A stretch of 64,000 nt of DNA from an uncultured Christensenellaceae bacterium (GTDB lineage: Bacteria; Bacillota; Clostridia; Christensenellales; Borkfalkiaceae), in NCBI GenBank assembly GCA_910587365.1, contig CAJUKJ010000001.1, positions 117,808 to 181,807 of the forward strand, written 5' to 3'. The notes under the pieces were generated by a model. The model did not search any database. It was not told the DNA's origin and worked only from the letters and a program-made list of their open reading frames with translations. The translations under genes and the position numbers were made by a program. Of the stretch, positions 52,007 through 60,114 are shown in pieces; the stretch's first letter is position 1, and each line of letters begins with the position of its first letter.

Positions 52007-52777
52007 ATGAAAACGGCAAATATTGCTATATTTGAGAGAAACGAGGAATTTTTAAGCGAATTGAGAAATTACTTTGATGCGGCTACGGCGTTTAACGTCT
52101 GTGCAAGTGCAGCAACGGGGGATGCCGCGCTTGAATCGTTAAAAACAGTCAGTCCCGACGCGGCAATTATTGACACTGCGTTAAAAGGCATTGACGGAAT
52201 TAAGCTTTTAGATTATATCAAAAGCTTGCGACCGGAGTGCGTGTCCTTTGTGATGTCTGAATTTGACGATAACAGAATTGTCAATTCGGCAATCAATCAC
52301 GGGGCAATCTATTATTTTGTAAAGCCTGTAACCCCGCAGGTTATAGCCGAAAGAATAACCGACATATTAAGTGAAAAAACTACTGATTACAAAGTGTCTG
52401 CTGAAATTAGGGACAAACGCAGAACTGCATCTATTGACGAAAAAATAAGCAATATTTTTACAACCATAGGAATTCCTCCCCATATAAAAGGTTTTTCATA
52501 TTTGCGTGAAGGTATAAAAATGGCGGTGGAGGACCCCACAATTATTAATAAAGTGACTAAGGAGCTTTATCCGAAAATCGGACAAAAGTATTCAACTTCG
52601 GCAAGCAAAGTAGAAAGGGCAATCAGACACGCAATAGAAGTTGCCTGGAACAGAGGCAGAACCGATGCAATAAGTTCTATCTTCGGCGCACGCGTTTACA
52701 TAGGCAACGAACGTCCCACCAACAGCGAATTTATTGCACTTGTTGCGGACAAGCTAATTTTGGAAAATTTGATGTAA
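52007..52777 (+). CDS. spo0A: Sporulation master regulator Spo0A
   Basis: 256 residues. The receiver domain spans about 1-125 with phospho-acceptor Asp56 (IIDTALKGIDG) and Lys in YYFVKP. The C-terminal DNA-binding domain is recognised from IGIPPHIKGFSYLREGI and VERAIRHAIEVAWNRG, which is close to invariant in Spo0A. The acidic pair that binds magnesium in other Spo0A proteins (Asp10-Asp11) reads Glu10-Arg11 here. ATG 52007 follows AAAGGAG; the frame opens earlier but lacks support. Confidence 0.95.
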   Translation: MKTANIAIFERNEEFLSELRNYFDAATAFNVCASAATGDAALESLKTVSPDAAIIDTALKGIDGIKLLDYIKSLRPECVSFVMSEFDDNRIVNSAINHGAIYYFVKPVTPQVIAERITDILSEKTTDYKVSAEIRDKRRTASIDEKISNIFTTIGIPPHIKGFSYLREGIKMAVEDPTIINKVTKELYPKIGQKYSTSASKVERAIRHAIEVAWNRGRTDAISSIFGARVYIGNERPTNSEFIALVADKLILENLM

Positions 52778-52812
52778 AAAACGATACAGGGTATATATCA
52801 TCAAGTGAAGAC

Positions 52813-52846
52813 AAAAGCACTCGGACAATAAGCCCCGAGTGCTTTT
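52813..52846 (+). terminator. Terminator after spo0A
   Basis: Twelve-base stem AAAAGCACTCGG/CCGAGTGCTTTT with a ten-base loop and T tail. Confidence 0.85.
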
Positions 52847-52891
52847 AATTACAAATAATTGAGATATTAAGTAAATTATTTTAATTTGTCG

Positions 52892-53010
52892 TTATGGTTT
52901 ATCAATAATTGGCTTAAATACTGAATTAGTCATTAAGAAGTGGTCTTCTATTTGCGCTATTTTTTCGTTATCATTATATTCTTGTTTAGCAAATTCATTA
53001 CTGCAATCTG
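52892..53010 (-). pseudogene. Possible C-terminal gene remnant
   Basis: On the minus strand an open stretch without a start codon encodes about 39 residues (NEFAKQEYNDNEKIAQIEDHF ... FKPIIDKP) with protein-like composition. It has no promoter or SD and may be a decayed gene end. Low confidence; otherwise the interval to 53084 holds nothing recognisable. Confidence 0.25.
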
Positions 53011-53084
53011 TAAACTAATTGTAAAACACAAAAGAAACGCAAATCAAAAAAATTTAGCAAAATATTGAAATAATAATGCATCCG

Positions 53085-53288
53085 CTAAGCGGGTGCATTA
53101 TTATTGTTATAAAGTTTTATTCGGTTGTTATGCTTTTCCCGATATGTTTTCAGTATTGTTAATTTGCCGTCATTGATTTTTATTTGTAATTTCAATTTGT
53201 ATTTCGGGCAATAGATTTCAGCATTTGAGCCGTCGCCCAACTTAAACAATTTATACCCGCATTCGGGGCATACAATGTAATTTGTCAT
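53085..53288 (-). CDS. Small zinc-ribbon-like protein
   Basis: 67 residues. The first half of a zinc ribbon is present (IVCPECGYKL), but the second half reads YCPKYKLK, so the fourth Cys is lost and metal binding is doubtful. Overlaps the DUF6796-like gene by four bases; probably translated as part of that operon. Confidence 0.6.
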   Translation of the reverse strand: MTNYIVCPECGYKLFKLGDGSNAEIYCPKYKLKLQIKINDGKLTILKTYREKHNNRIKLYNNNNAPA

Positions 53289-54004
53289 AGACGTTGTTCC
53301 TTTTCTTTTTTTTCGATAAATGGTTGATAATGATTATATCGAATAGAATAAATTAGAAACATTATAAATGTAATAAATAATGCTATACTTTGTTGCCCCC
53401 AAGCGAAAATACCGTTTACAACTTTATTTGCAGGTAAAATTTTTGATAAGCCAATTAACACAAGCATTATCAATAACGGGTTGAAAATCGATAACCATTT
53501 TTTATTGTTAAATTTTCCGCGAATGCTTACTACGAACAAATAGATAGATAAAAAAGCAAAGGCAACAGCAGCCAATGATGCAACAGCAATAAAAGCAAAA
53601 AATAATTGTTCCGCAATTATCTTTGCCTCTAACACTTGTAAATTATAAAGTTTATTATAAATGTAAGCAGTCATAGCAAAAACGCAATGATATAAAGTGC
53701 CGACTGAAATAAAAACATAAGCACATATAATAAACAATTTTGAGTATTTACATTTTTTCACTATCATTTCTCGATATATAGCATAAAAGCCACAAAACAT
53801 TAGTAGCAAGGCAATTACTCCGAATAATCCGCCAATGATAAATCTATTTGGACTTGAATTTGCCCAATCTTCTGAAAATGGCGGGAATATAATTGAGTTT
53901 CCAAATTCTTCTGACGGTGCGAAACAGCCTAAAAGCATATCACCTGTAAAACATAAAACCGAGCCTATAATTCCCACCATAAATAATTTTTTGTTTAAGT
54001 TCAT
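53285..54004 (-). CDS. Six-helix-type membrane protein (DUF6796-like)
   Basis: 239 residues with about six hydrophobic segments. MVGIIGSVLCFTGDMLLGC at the start and IIGGLFGVIALLLMFCGFYAIYREM resemble DUF6796 proteins. Function unknown; it is regulated by the divergent TetR gene at 54132, as suggested by two palindromic operators. Lower GC than the flanking core genes, consistent with an accessory module. Confidence 0.6.
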   Translation of the reverse strand: MNLNKKLFMVGIIGSVLCFTGDMLLGCFAPSEEFGNSIIFPPFSEDWANSSPNRFIIGGLFGVIALLLMFCGFYAIYREMIVKKCKYSKLFIICAYVFISVGTLYHCVFAMTAYIYNKLYNLQVLEAKIIAEQLFFAFIAVASLAAVAFAFLSIYLFVVSIRGKFNNKKWLSIFNPLLIMLVLIGLSKILPANKVVNGIFAWGQQSIALFITFIMFLIYSIRYNHYQPFIEKKEKEQRL

Positions 54005-54017
54005 AAATATTCCAACC

Positions 54018-54031
54018 TGAAATATATTTCA
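54018..54031. promoter_or_regulatory. TetR operator copy 1
   Basis: TGAAATATATTTCA, a perfect 14-bp palindrome at the predicted transcription start of the membrane-protein operon. The same palindrome recurs at 54074-54087. Confidence 0.75.
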
Positions 54032-54037
54032 AGTTAA

Positions 54038-54066
54038 ATTATATATTATCTTGACTATAAAGTCAA
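54038..54066 (-). promoter_or_regulatory. Promoter for the membrane-protein operon
   Basis: On the minus strand TTGACT, 17 bases, TATAAT; it is flanked by the two operators. Confidence 0.8.
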
Positions 54067-54072
54067 CGCATT

Positions 54073-54088
54073 CTGAAATATATTTCAG
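54073..54088. promoter_or_regulatory. TetR operator copy 2
   Basis: CTGAAATATATTTCAG, a perfect 16-bp palindrome containing the same 14-bp core as 54018-54031. It lies upstream of the minus-strand -35 and just upstream of the TetR promoter -35. Confidence 0.75.
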
Positions 54089-54093
54089 ATTAG

Positions 54094-54122
54094 TGTACAA
54101 ATCAAAAATTTTGTGATATAAT
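54094..54122 (+). promoter_or_regulatory. Promoter giving a nearly leaderless TetR mRNA
   Basis: TGTACA (54094-54099), 17 bases, TGA-TATAAT (extended -10 ending 54122). Predicted start near 54129, three bases before the ATG at 54132. No SD. Confidence 0.6.
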
Positions 54123-54131
54123 GCACTTATT

Positions 54132-54731
54132 ATGGCAGAGATTAGACAACCTATAAAAAGAACTTCTATTGATAAAAAGCAAAACATTATTAAAGCGGGC
54201 TTAAAAGTATTTAGCGAAAAAGGCTATTACAACACTACAACCGTTGAAATAGCCAAAATAGCTGGCGTGTCAACGGGAATTATATATAATTATTTCAAAG
54301 ATAAAAAAGACATTTTTTTGCATTCGTTAAAACTATGTTTTGAAACCGCTTTTACCCCTATGCTTAATACGCTTAAACAATTTAAGCCCCCGTTTAATTT
54401 TGATAGTATCTTGCGTGAGTTTATTCCTTTATGTCTAAAAGCACACATTGACAATAAAATAGCACACCAAGAACTTTTGGGTATATGTGTATTAGACAAT
54501 GATGCAGGTTTATTATTGCAACAAATGGAAAACCAAGCAATACAATCGATTTGTGAATATCTGCTGTCAAACGGCATAAACTTGCCTCACTTAATGGAAA
54601 AAACACAAATAGCCTATCATATAATTGAAGAATATTGCCACGATGTTATGATTGAAAAATACTATCAAACTGATTTTGACATAATGTTTGAAGTAGTTAT
54701 AACAACTGTAAAGAATATTTATTTGCAATAA
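54132..54731 (+). CDS. TetR family regulator
   Basis: 199 residues with a clear HTH (NIIKAGLKVFSEKGYYNTTTVEI, then AGVSTGIIYNYFKDKKDIF at about 17-60). It faces the DUF6796-like operon; the two 14-bp palindromes between them are probably its operators. Start placed at ATG 54132 although no SD exists, because the promoter puts the mRNA start there. Confidence 0.9.
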   Translation: MAEIRQPIKRTSIDKKQNIIKAGLKVFSEKGYYNTTTVEIAKIAGVSTGIIYNYFKDKKDIFLHSLKLCFETAFTPMLNTLKQFKPPFNFDSILREFIPLCLKAHIDNKIAHQELLGICVLDNDAGLLLQQMENQAIQSICEYLLSNGINLPHLMEKTQIAYHIIEEYCHDVMIEKYYQTDFDIMFEVVITTVKNIYLQ

Positions 54732-54738
54732 ATAACGG

Positions 54739-54924
54739 TTTTTGTGTTCGCTTGTGCTTACCGTCTGGGGACGGAATACGCCGCCTTGACTAATTGTAAA
54801 GGGCGACGATTTATCTCCCGTAAAGCATAAAACCGTCGTTGTCTACGGCGCAAACCCTTGACAATTTTACTGTGGCGGCGTTTTGTCTAATTAAGGCGGG
54901 TAAGCACCAAAGTGAACAACAAAA
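54739..54924. other. Large imperfect palindrome (about 185 bp)
   Basis: Nested inverted segments: the outer TTTTGTGTTCGCTTGTGCTTACC (near 54740-54762) with its mirror at 54899-54924; CGCCGCC (54779-54785) with GGCGGCG (54874-54880); and AATTGTAAAGGG (54792-54803) with CCCTTGACAATT (54855-54866), one mismatch. A CGACG/CGTCG stem caps it. Could be a folded RNA or a short transposon-like repeat (MITE). No ORF of note. Confidence 0.6.
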
Positions 54925-55262
54925 TTTTTAACCCGCAGTCTGCAACGGACGGCGTAACGACAAAGCCAAGTTAGAGAAAAACGGCATAACAATTCGCATA
55001 AAAAAATAACTGCCCTCGGGTTCTAAGCGCAGGACAGTTATTTTACAGTAACTTAGGCTAACTCGGTCACGGCGGTTTCGCCTCTGTTCACTTAATTTAT
55101 ATTAAAGTTCACGGCGTTTATCAAAAGCTTTTTTATTTTACCCGAAGATAAAGCGGGTTTTTGCAAAGAACGACAGGCATTTGGAAATTGTTTCTTTAAT
55201 TTGCTGAAAAAGTTCGTTTTTCTGCAAAAACGAAATATACACAAAAATCGGTATTAATAAGC
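54925..55262. other. Spacer with hairpins, no gene recognised
   Basis: Contains a hairpin AAAATAACTG/CAGTTATTTT (55003-55044) that may be a terminator, and a small ACCCG/CGGGT stem with TTTTT near 55140-55162. Otherwise nothing that I can assign. Confidence 0.4.
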
Positions 55263-55309
55263 AAAAATCACGGTAATTTAGGTTATTTAAGCCTAAAAAC
55301 CGTGATTTT
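55263..55309 (-). terminator. Terminator for tRNA-Leu(CAA)
   Basis: Stem AAAATCACGGT/ACCGTGATTTT immediately 3' of the minus-strand tRNA, with a T run on that strand. Confidence 0.75.
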
Positions 55310-55313
55310 ACTT

Positions 55314-55400
55314 TGGTGCCGCTGGTCGGGGTCGAACCGACACGGTATCGCTACCACTGGATTTTGAGTCCAGCGCGTCTGCCAATTCCACCACAGCGGC
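55314..55400 (-). tRNA. tRNA-Leu (CAA)
   Basis: An 87-base class II tRNA with acceptor GCCGCTG/CAGCGGC, anticodon stem CTGGA/TCCAG, loop CTCAAAA (anticodon CAA), A73 and encoded CCA. Confidence 0.95.
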
Positions 55401-55413
55401 AAACAGCTTAATT

Positions 55414-55442
55414 ATTATATAATATCCTTAAATAAAAATCAA
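55414..55442 (-). promoter_or_regulatory. Promoter for tRNA-Leu(CAA)
   Basis: On the minus strand TTGATT, 17 bases, TATAAT. Its -35 is eight bases from the divergent polA -35. Confidence 0.75.
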
Positions 55443-55450
55443 GTGATATA

Positions 55451-55479
55451 TTGATTTTATTAAAAAAAAGTGGTAAAAT
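55451..55479 (+). promoter_or_regulatory. Promoter giving a leaderless polA mRNA
   Basis: TTGATT (55451-55456), 17 bases, TAAAAT (55474-55479). Predicted start at 55486; the polA ATG is at 55487. No SD. Confidence 0.65.
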
Positions 55480-55486
55480 TAAAAAT

Positions 55487-58039
55487 ATGGAAAAACTTGT
55501 ATTAATAGACGGTAATAGTTTACTTAACAGGGCGTATTATGCAACGCCCGTATTTACGACAAGCAACGGTACGCCAACCAATGCAATATTCGGTTTTACA
55601 AAACTCCTATTTAAAATTCTCGAAGATGTGAAGCCTGAATACATAGTGGTTGCATTCGATTTGAAGGCACCTACGTTCAGACATAAAATGTACTCTGAAT
55701 ATAAGGCAACGCGTAAAGGTATGCCCGATGATCTTGCCGCACAGGTCGAACCTCTTAAAAACCTTTTAAAGGCAATGAAAATTGCTATTTGTGAAAAAGA
55801 GGGAATAGAGGCCGATGACATTATAGGAACTCTTTCCCGAAAATTTGACGTCCATAGCTATATTTATACGGGCGACAGGGACAGCTATCAGCTTGTTGAT
55901 GAAAAAACGGACGTATACTTCACTAAGCGCGGCGTTTCCGATTTGCTAAAACTTAATAATGAAAATTTCAAAGAAGAAGTGGGCATAACCCCTTCGCAAA
56001 TAATTGACCTTAAATCATTAATGGGCGACAGCTCTGACAATATTCCGGGCGTTCCGGGAATAGGCGAAAAAACAGCTTTAAATCTTTTATCTCAATTTGA
56101 AAGCATAGAAGGCATATATGATAATGTGGGATACTTGAAAGGTTCTGTAAGGGAAAAGCTTATGAACAATAGGGAGCTTGCATATTTATCTTATAAGCTT
56201 GCTACTATTGACAGAAATTGCGATCTTGATATCAAACTTGAAAATTGTATTGCACCCGTAAATTACGGTTCTGACGTTAAAAAAATCTTTTCAGAGCTTG
56301 AATTCAACAGCTTTACAGGATTGAATATTTTCAGTGAAGACGCCGTAACACAACAAGATGAAAACAGGGTTTATCCGGAAAAGATAATCTGTAATTCGTA
56401 TGCCGAAATTTCAAATGTAATAGAATCAAGCAATGAGTATAGTATTATTTTAGATGAAACTTCCGCACAAATATATGCGGGAGAAAAGCAATATTCCTTT
56501 AAAACCACAAATGATTTAATGGGCGAAGGAATAAATACGGACGATTTTGCGAAAGTTTTGAAAGGAGTTTTTTCAAATACGCAAAATAAAGTCATCACTT
56601 TTGGCTGTAAACAGATATTGCATATTCTGAAACTGTTTAACGTTGATTTCAGTTGTAAGTTTGAGGACGTTTCACTTGCAAAATATCTTTGCGACCCAAA
56701 TACGTCAAGTATGGACTTAAAAGAGCTTTGCGCATACTATTTGTATGATTTCGAGTATGCATCTTACGCGCTTCACGGTCTTTTTGAACAATACAAAATT
56801 AAACTGGAAAAGGAAAATATGCTTCATCTGTATGAAGACATTGAAAAGCCTCTTTTGTTAATTTTGTTTGATATGGAACAAACAGGAGTGAAGGTCAGTC
56901 CAGAAATTCTTGAAGAACTTGCGGTAAGGTTTGAAACCCGTGCTGCCGAATATAAAAACAAAGTTTTTGAGGTTTGCGGAAAAGAGTTTAATCTTAATTC
57001 TCCCGCGCAGCTTGGCGAGATTTTATATAATAAGTTAGGACTTACCGCAGTAAAGAAAAAGAAGACGGGCAAATTTTCAACCAGTGCCGACGTTCTTGAA
57101 AAACTTAAAGACGAAAATCCCGTAGTTGAAGATATATTGAAATACAGACAGTTCCAAAAACTTATTTCTACTTATATCGAAGGCTTTAAACCTCTTATCG
57201 GGAAAGACAATATCGTTCATACAACCTATAACCAGACCCAGACTACAACCGGCAGGCTTTCAAGCGTAAATCCTAATTTACAGAATATACCTATACGCGA
57301 GGATGAAGGTAAAGAGCTTAGAAAAATCTTTATTCCGCGTGACGGAAACCTTCTGATAGATGCAGACTATTCCCAAATCGAATTAAGACTTCTTGCGCAT
57401 TTCTCGGGTTGTAAAGAGCTTATTGACGCTTATAACAAAGGAATAGATATTCATTCGGTTACCGCTTCACAGGTATTCGGTGTACCTATAGGAGACGTTA
57501 CTGAAAAAATGCGTCGTGAGGCAAAGGCTGTAAACTTCGGAATAATTTACGGTATAAGCGATTTCGGACTTTCAAAAAATCTGAATATCCCGCTCGCAAC
57601 CGCGAGAGAATATATTGAAAAATATTTTGCCACTTACAGTGCCGTTAAAGAGTATATGAACTACAACGTGGAATTTGCAAAAGCAAACGGGTATGTTTCA
57701 ACCTTAACGGGAAGAAAGCGCGTAATCCCTGAAATCAATTCGTCCAATTTTAATCTGCGGTCTTTCGGCGAGCGCGCGGCGATGAATATGCCTTTGCAGG
57801 GTTCAAGTGCGGATATAATAAAAATTGCAATGATAAACGTAAGTAATGAGCTTAAAAAGAACAATATGAAGACAAAGCTCATTTTACAGGTTCATGACGA
57901 ATTGGTGCTTGACGCGCCTGAAAGCGAAAAAGACAAAGCAGTCGAAATCCTTAAAACAGAAATGGAAAACGCGGTTAAATTGAAAGTTCCTCTTACAGTT
58001 GAGGTTCATTGCGGAAAAAATTGGTATGACGCAAAGTAA
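55487..58039 (+). CDS. polA: DNA polymerase I
   Basis: 850 residues. The N-terminal 5'-3' exonuclease has DSSDNIPGVPGIGEKTA near 180. The middle exonuclease domain has lost its carboxylates (the DxE position reads LDETSA and the ExoII region FGCKQILHIL), as in Bacillus PolA, so proofreading is absent. The polymerase motifs are intact: DADYSQIELR (about 625-634), RREAKAVNFGIIYG and LQVHDELVL (near 800). Repair and Okazaki fragment processing. The frame opens at 55451, but MEKLVLIDGNSLL at 55487 is the true start. Confidence 0.96.
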   Translation: MEKLVLIDGNSLLNRAYYATPVFTTSNGTPTNAIFGFTKLLFKILEDVKPEYIVVAFDLKAPTFRHKMYSEYKATRKGMPDDLAAQVEPLKNLLKAMKIAICEKEGIEADDIIGTLSRKFDVHSYIYTGDRDSYQLVDEKTDVYFTKRGVSDLLKLNNENFKEEVGITPSQIIDLKSLMGDSSDNIPGVPGIGEKTALNLLSQFESIEGIYDNVGYLKGSVREKLMNNRELAYLSYKLATIDRNCDLDIKLENCIAPVNYGSDVKKIFSELEFNSFTGLNIFSEDAVTQQDENRVYPEKIICNSYAEISNVIESSNEYSIILDETSAQIYAGEKQYSFKTTNDLMGEGINTDDFAKVLKGVFSNTQNKVITFGCKQILHILKLFNVDFSCKFEDVSLAKYLCDPNTSSMDLKELCAYYLYDFEYASYALHGLFEQYKIKLEKENMLHLYEDIEKPLLLILFDMEQTGVKVSPEILEELAVRFETRAAEYKNKVFEVCGKEFNLNSPAQLGEILYNKLGLTAVKKKKTGKFSTSADVLEKLKDENPVVEDILKYRQFQKLISTYIEGFKPLIGKDNIVHTTYNQTQTTTGRLSSVNPNLQNIPIREDEGKELRKIFIPRDGNLLIDADYSQIELRLLAHFSGCKELIDAYNKGIDIHSVTASQVFGVPIGDVTEKMRREAKAVNFGIIYGISDFGLSKNLNIPLATAREYIEKYFATYSAVKEYMNYNVEFAKANGYVSTLTGRKRVIPEINSSNFNLRSFGERAAMNMPLQGSSADIIKIAMINVSNELKKNNMKTKLILQVHDELVLDAPESEKDKAVEILKTEMENAVKLKVPLTVEVHCGKNWYDAK

Positions 58040-58610
58040 TATTAAAATAGCAATAACCGGAGGGATAGGCAGCGGTAAATCCACTGTTGCGGAAATAATT
58101 GCAAATCAAGGCTTTACCGTAATATCCTGTGACGAAATCTATAATAACCTGTTACAAAGCAAAGACTTTTTAAATAGGCTCTATGAAGAATTCGGTAATG
58201 TCCTTGCCGATGACGGCAATCTTGACAAAAAAAAGCTTTCTGAAATAGTATTTTCCGATAAGGAAAAGTTAAAAAGATTAAATGAATTAACTCATCCAGC
58301 AATAATGAACGAGGCAATTAAACGTATGTCCGGTAAGGGCATATTCTTTTGCGAAGTCCCGCTTTTATTTGAATGCGGTTACGAAAAGCTTTTTGATAAA
58401 ATCATAGTAGTTTTACGTGATGCTTCGGAAAGAGTTTCCGCAATCGTCAATAGAGATAAGATAGAAGAAAAAGAGGCATATTCCCGCATAAATAGTCAAA
58501 TTAACTACGAAAAATTGCAGTTTGAAAAGTACTATGTCATACATAATAACTGTGGTTTGATTGGTTTGAAGGAAAAAACCATTAAACTTTTAAATGATAT
58601 AAGGGTTTAG
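58026..58610 (+). CDS. coaE: Dephospho-CoA kinase
   Basis: 194 residues; last step of CoA synthesis, phosphorylating the 3' hydroxyl of dephospho-CoA. P-loop GGIGSGKS is at 11-18, followed by the substrate region SCDEIYN and LTHPAIMNE. ATG 58026 overlaps the polA end by 14 bases, so translation is coupled; the frame could extend to 57999. Its pairing with polA is common in Firmicutes. Confidence 0.95.
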   Translation: MTQSNIKIAITGGIGSGKSTVAEIIANQGFTVISCDEIYNNLLQSKDFLNRLYEEFGNVLADDGNLDKKKLSEIVFSDKEKLKRLNELTHPAIMNEAIKRMSGKGIFFCEVPLLFECGYEKLFDKIIVVLRDASERVSAIVNRDKIEEKEAYSRINSQINYEKLQFEKYYVIHNNCGLIGLKEKTIKLLNDIRV

Positions 58611-58620
58611 TATAATAGTA

Positions 58621-58660
58621 AAAGTAGCGCAAGTTGAATAAATTCAACTTGCGCTACTTT
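58621..58660. terminator. Terminator after coaE
   Basis: Long perfect stem AAAGTAGCGCAAGTTGAAT with its complement and a short loop, T run after; works in either direction. Confidence 0.9.
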
Positions 58661-58720
58661 TTATTTATACTGTTTTTTTGTGTAAAAATTAATTCATTGC
58701 ATATTAATTTATAAAGACAT

Positions 58721-58757
58721 ATCCGAGCGAGAACTTGCTTCAAGTACTCGCTCGGAT
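58721..58757. other. Strong hairpin after the 58782 gene
   Basis: ATCCGAGCGAG/CTCGCTCGGAT stem continued by ACTTG/CAAGT. It lies just 3' of the minus-strand membrane-protein gene and may stop its transcript, though a T run is lacking. Confidence 0.6.
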
Positions 58758-58781
58758 TTAATAGTCTTGAAAAGTATTAAA

Positions 58782-59855
58782 TCAAAACGAATTTTCGTCT
58801 TTGCTTTTTATTAAATAATTAAATTTATTTAAAACCAAAGCAACGATATATAAATAAAAAGTTAGTCCGATATTACCGAAAAATGTAATTAATAACAGTA
58901 AGCTGTTGGAAGCTAAATATTCAAGAAACGGAACATTACTGTTTAATATAATGAAAAGCGGGATAAGGTATCCTATAATTATAAAAACAGTGCTTACAAT
59001 TAATCCCTGTCGTAAATGGTAGGTATATAGATAAGGAGAAATAAAAACAATAATAGCAGTCAACAGGAATACAGAACCCGCAATTATCAACGATAGATTG
59101 AAATAGTCGAATAAAAGCGGTATTACTATGAATAGTAGCGACGCAATTAAACAATTAAGCGAATATAAAAAGTTTTTTATTTTATTGTATTTTGATTTTT
59201 TATTAAAAGCAATTGACTTTCCGTCTTTAATTATCTTTTCTACTAACATTGGATAATTTTGGGCGATATAATTTTCTATTTGCGTAATGTTTGTTAAATT
59301 TATGGTATGCGTCACTTGATAAACTAAAACGTCAAATGTAAATACAACTCTTCCGTAGGTAGTACGCTTTCTTGTTCCGTAGATTTCAAATTCTATTTTT
59401 TGTAAACTTTCATAGGATAGGCAATAAAATAAATCTGGCGAGTCAACAATTCCGTTGTTAAAATTAAAAACAAACTTACCGTTACTTATATACAAAATTT
59501 CTTTTTCGGTTTTTTTATTTGTATTTATATTATTGAATATAACAATACAGACAAACGATACAGAAAAGCATCCTATAAATTGCCCGATTAAAGTTGTAAA
59601 ATTTAGATTATTATAAACAACTGACAATATTATACCGAATAAATTTAATAAAGCGTATAGGGCAAAACAAGTAAACAAACAAATTTTTACGATTTTTGCA
59701 GAAGTTAATACAGTTTGAAAAAACTTTTTATCATAGTGTTTAGGTTTATTTGTTATAATCTTTTTATCGCTTATTAATAAACTTTTTATTTGCTCGATTT
59801 CATCTTCCGACAAATCGGAAATGTTTCGATTATTGTTTAAATTTTTATTTTTCAT
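58782..59855 (-). CDS. Unrecognised multi-pass membrane protein
   Basis: 357 residues, AT-rich. A charged N terminus (SEDEIEQIKSLLIS) is followed by two membrane helices at about 50-105. A soluble middle domain (about 115-215, with a YGRVVFTFDVLVYQ strand region) and about five further helices complete it. No motif that I recognise. It stands alone between terminators. Confidence 0.65.
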   Translation of the reverse strand: MKNKNLNNNRNISDLSEDEIEQIKSLLISDKKIITNKPKHYDKKFFQTVLTSAKIVKICLFTCFALYALLNLFGIILSVVYNNLNFTTLIGQFIGCFSVSFVCIVIFNNINTNKKTEKEILYISNGKFVFNFNNGIVDSPDLFYCLSYESLQKIEFEIYGTRKRTTYGRVVFTFDVLVYQVTHTINLTNITQIENYIAQNYPMLVEKIIKDGKSIAFNKKSKYNKIKNFLYSLNCLIASLLFIVIPLLFDYFNLSLIIAGSVFLLTAIIVFISPYLYTYHLRQGLIVSTVFIIIGYLIPLFIILNSNVPFLEYLASNSLLLLITFFGNIGLTFYLYIVALVLNKFNYLIKSKDENSF

Positions 59856-59895
59856 ACAATATTTTTACCGCAAACACTTATATTTGCAACATTAC

Positions 59896-59940
59896 AAAAA
59901 AAGCCTAAATCAAACCCTTTCTACGGTTTAATTTAGGCTT
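59896..59940 (-). terminator. Terminator for tRNA-Leu(AAG)
   Basis: Stem AAGCCTAAAT with ATTTAGGCTT, extended by AAACC/GGTTT, followed on the minus strand by a seven-T run. Confidence 0.85.
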
Positions 59941-59944
59941 GTCT

Positions 59945-60029
59945 TGGTGCACTCAACAGGAGTTGAACCTGCATGGAGTTACCCACAAGATCCTTAGTCT
60001 TGCGCGTCTGCCAATTCCGCCATGAGTGC
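59945..60029 (-). tRNA. tRNA-Leu (AAG)
   Basis: An 85-base class II tRNA with acceptor GCACTCA/TGAGTGC and anticodon stem CAAGA/TCTTG. The loop is CTAAGGA (positions 34-36 AAG). A73 and CCA follow. Bacteria normally use GAG here; see findings. Confidence 0.93.
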
Positions 60030-60050
60030 ATCGACCTTTAAAGCAAAGTT

Positions 60051-60079
60051 ATTTTATATTATTTTATAATTATTGTCAA
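60051..60079 (-). promoter_or_regulatory. Promoter for tRNA-Leu(AAG)
   Basis: On the minus strand TTGACA, 17 bases, TAAAAT, ending about 21 bases before the tRNA. Confidence 0.8.
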
Positions 60080-60114
60080 GCCAAAAAGGGTTGGATTATT
60101 AAATTTTTTTATAA

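Noticed and set aside
54925..55100. Integron attC-like site suggested by GTTAGAG and CATAACAATTCGC
   Set aside because: No integrase, no cassette array, and the pairing needed for an attC fold is not present; the resemblance is to a few bases only.
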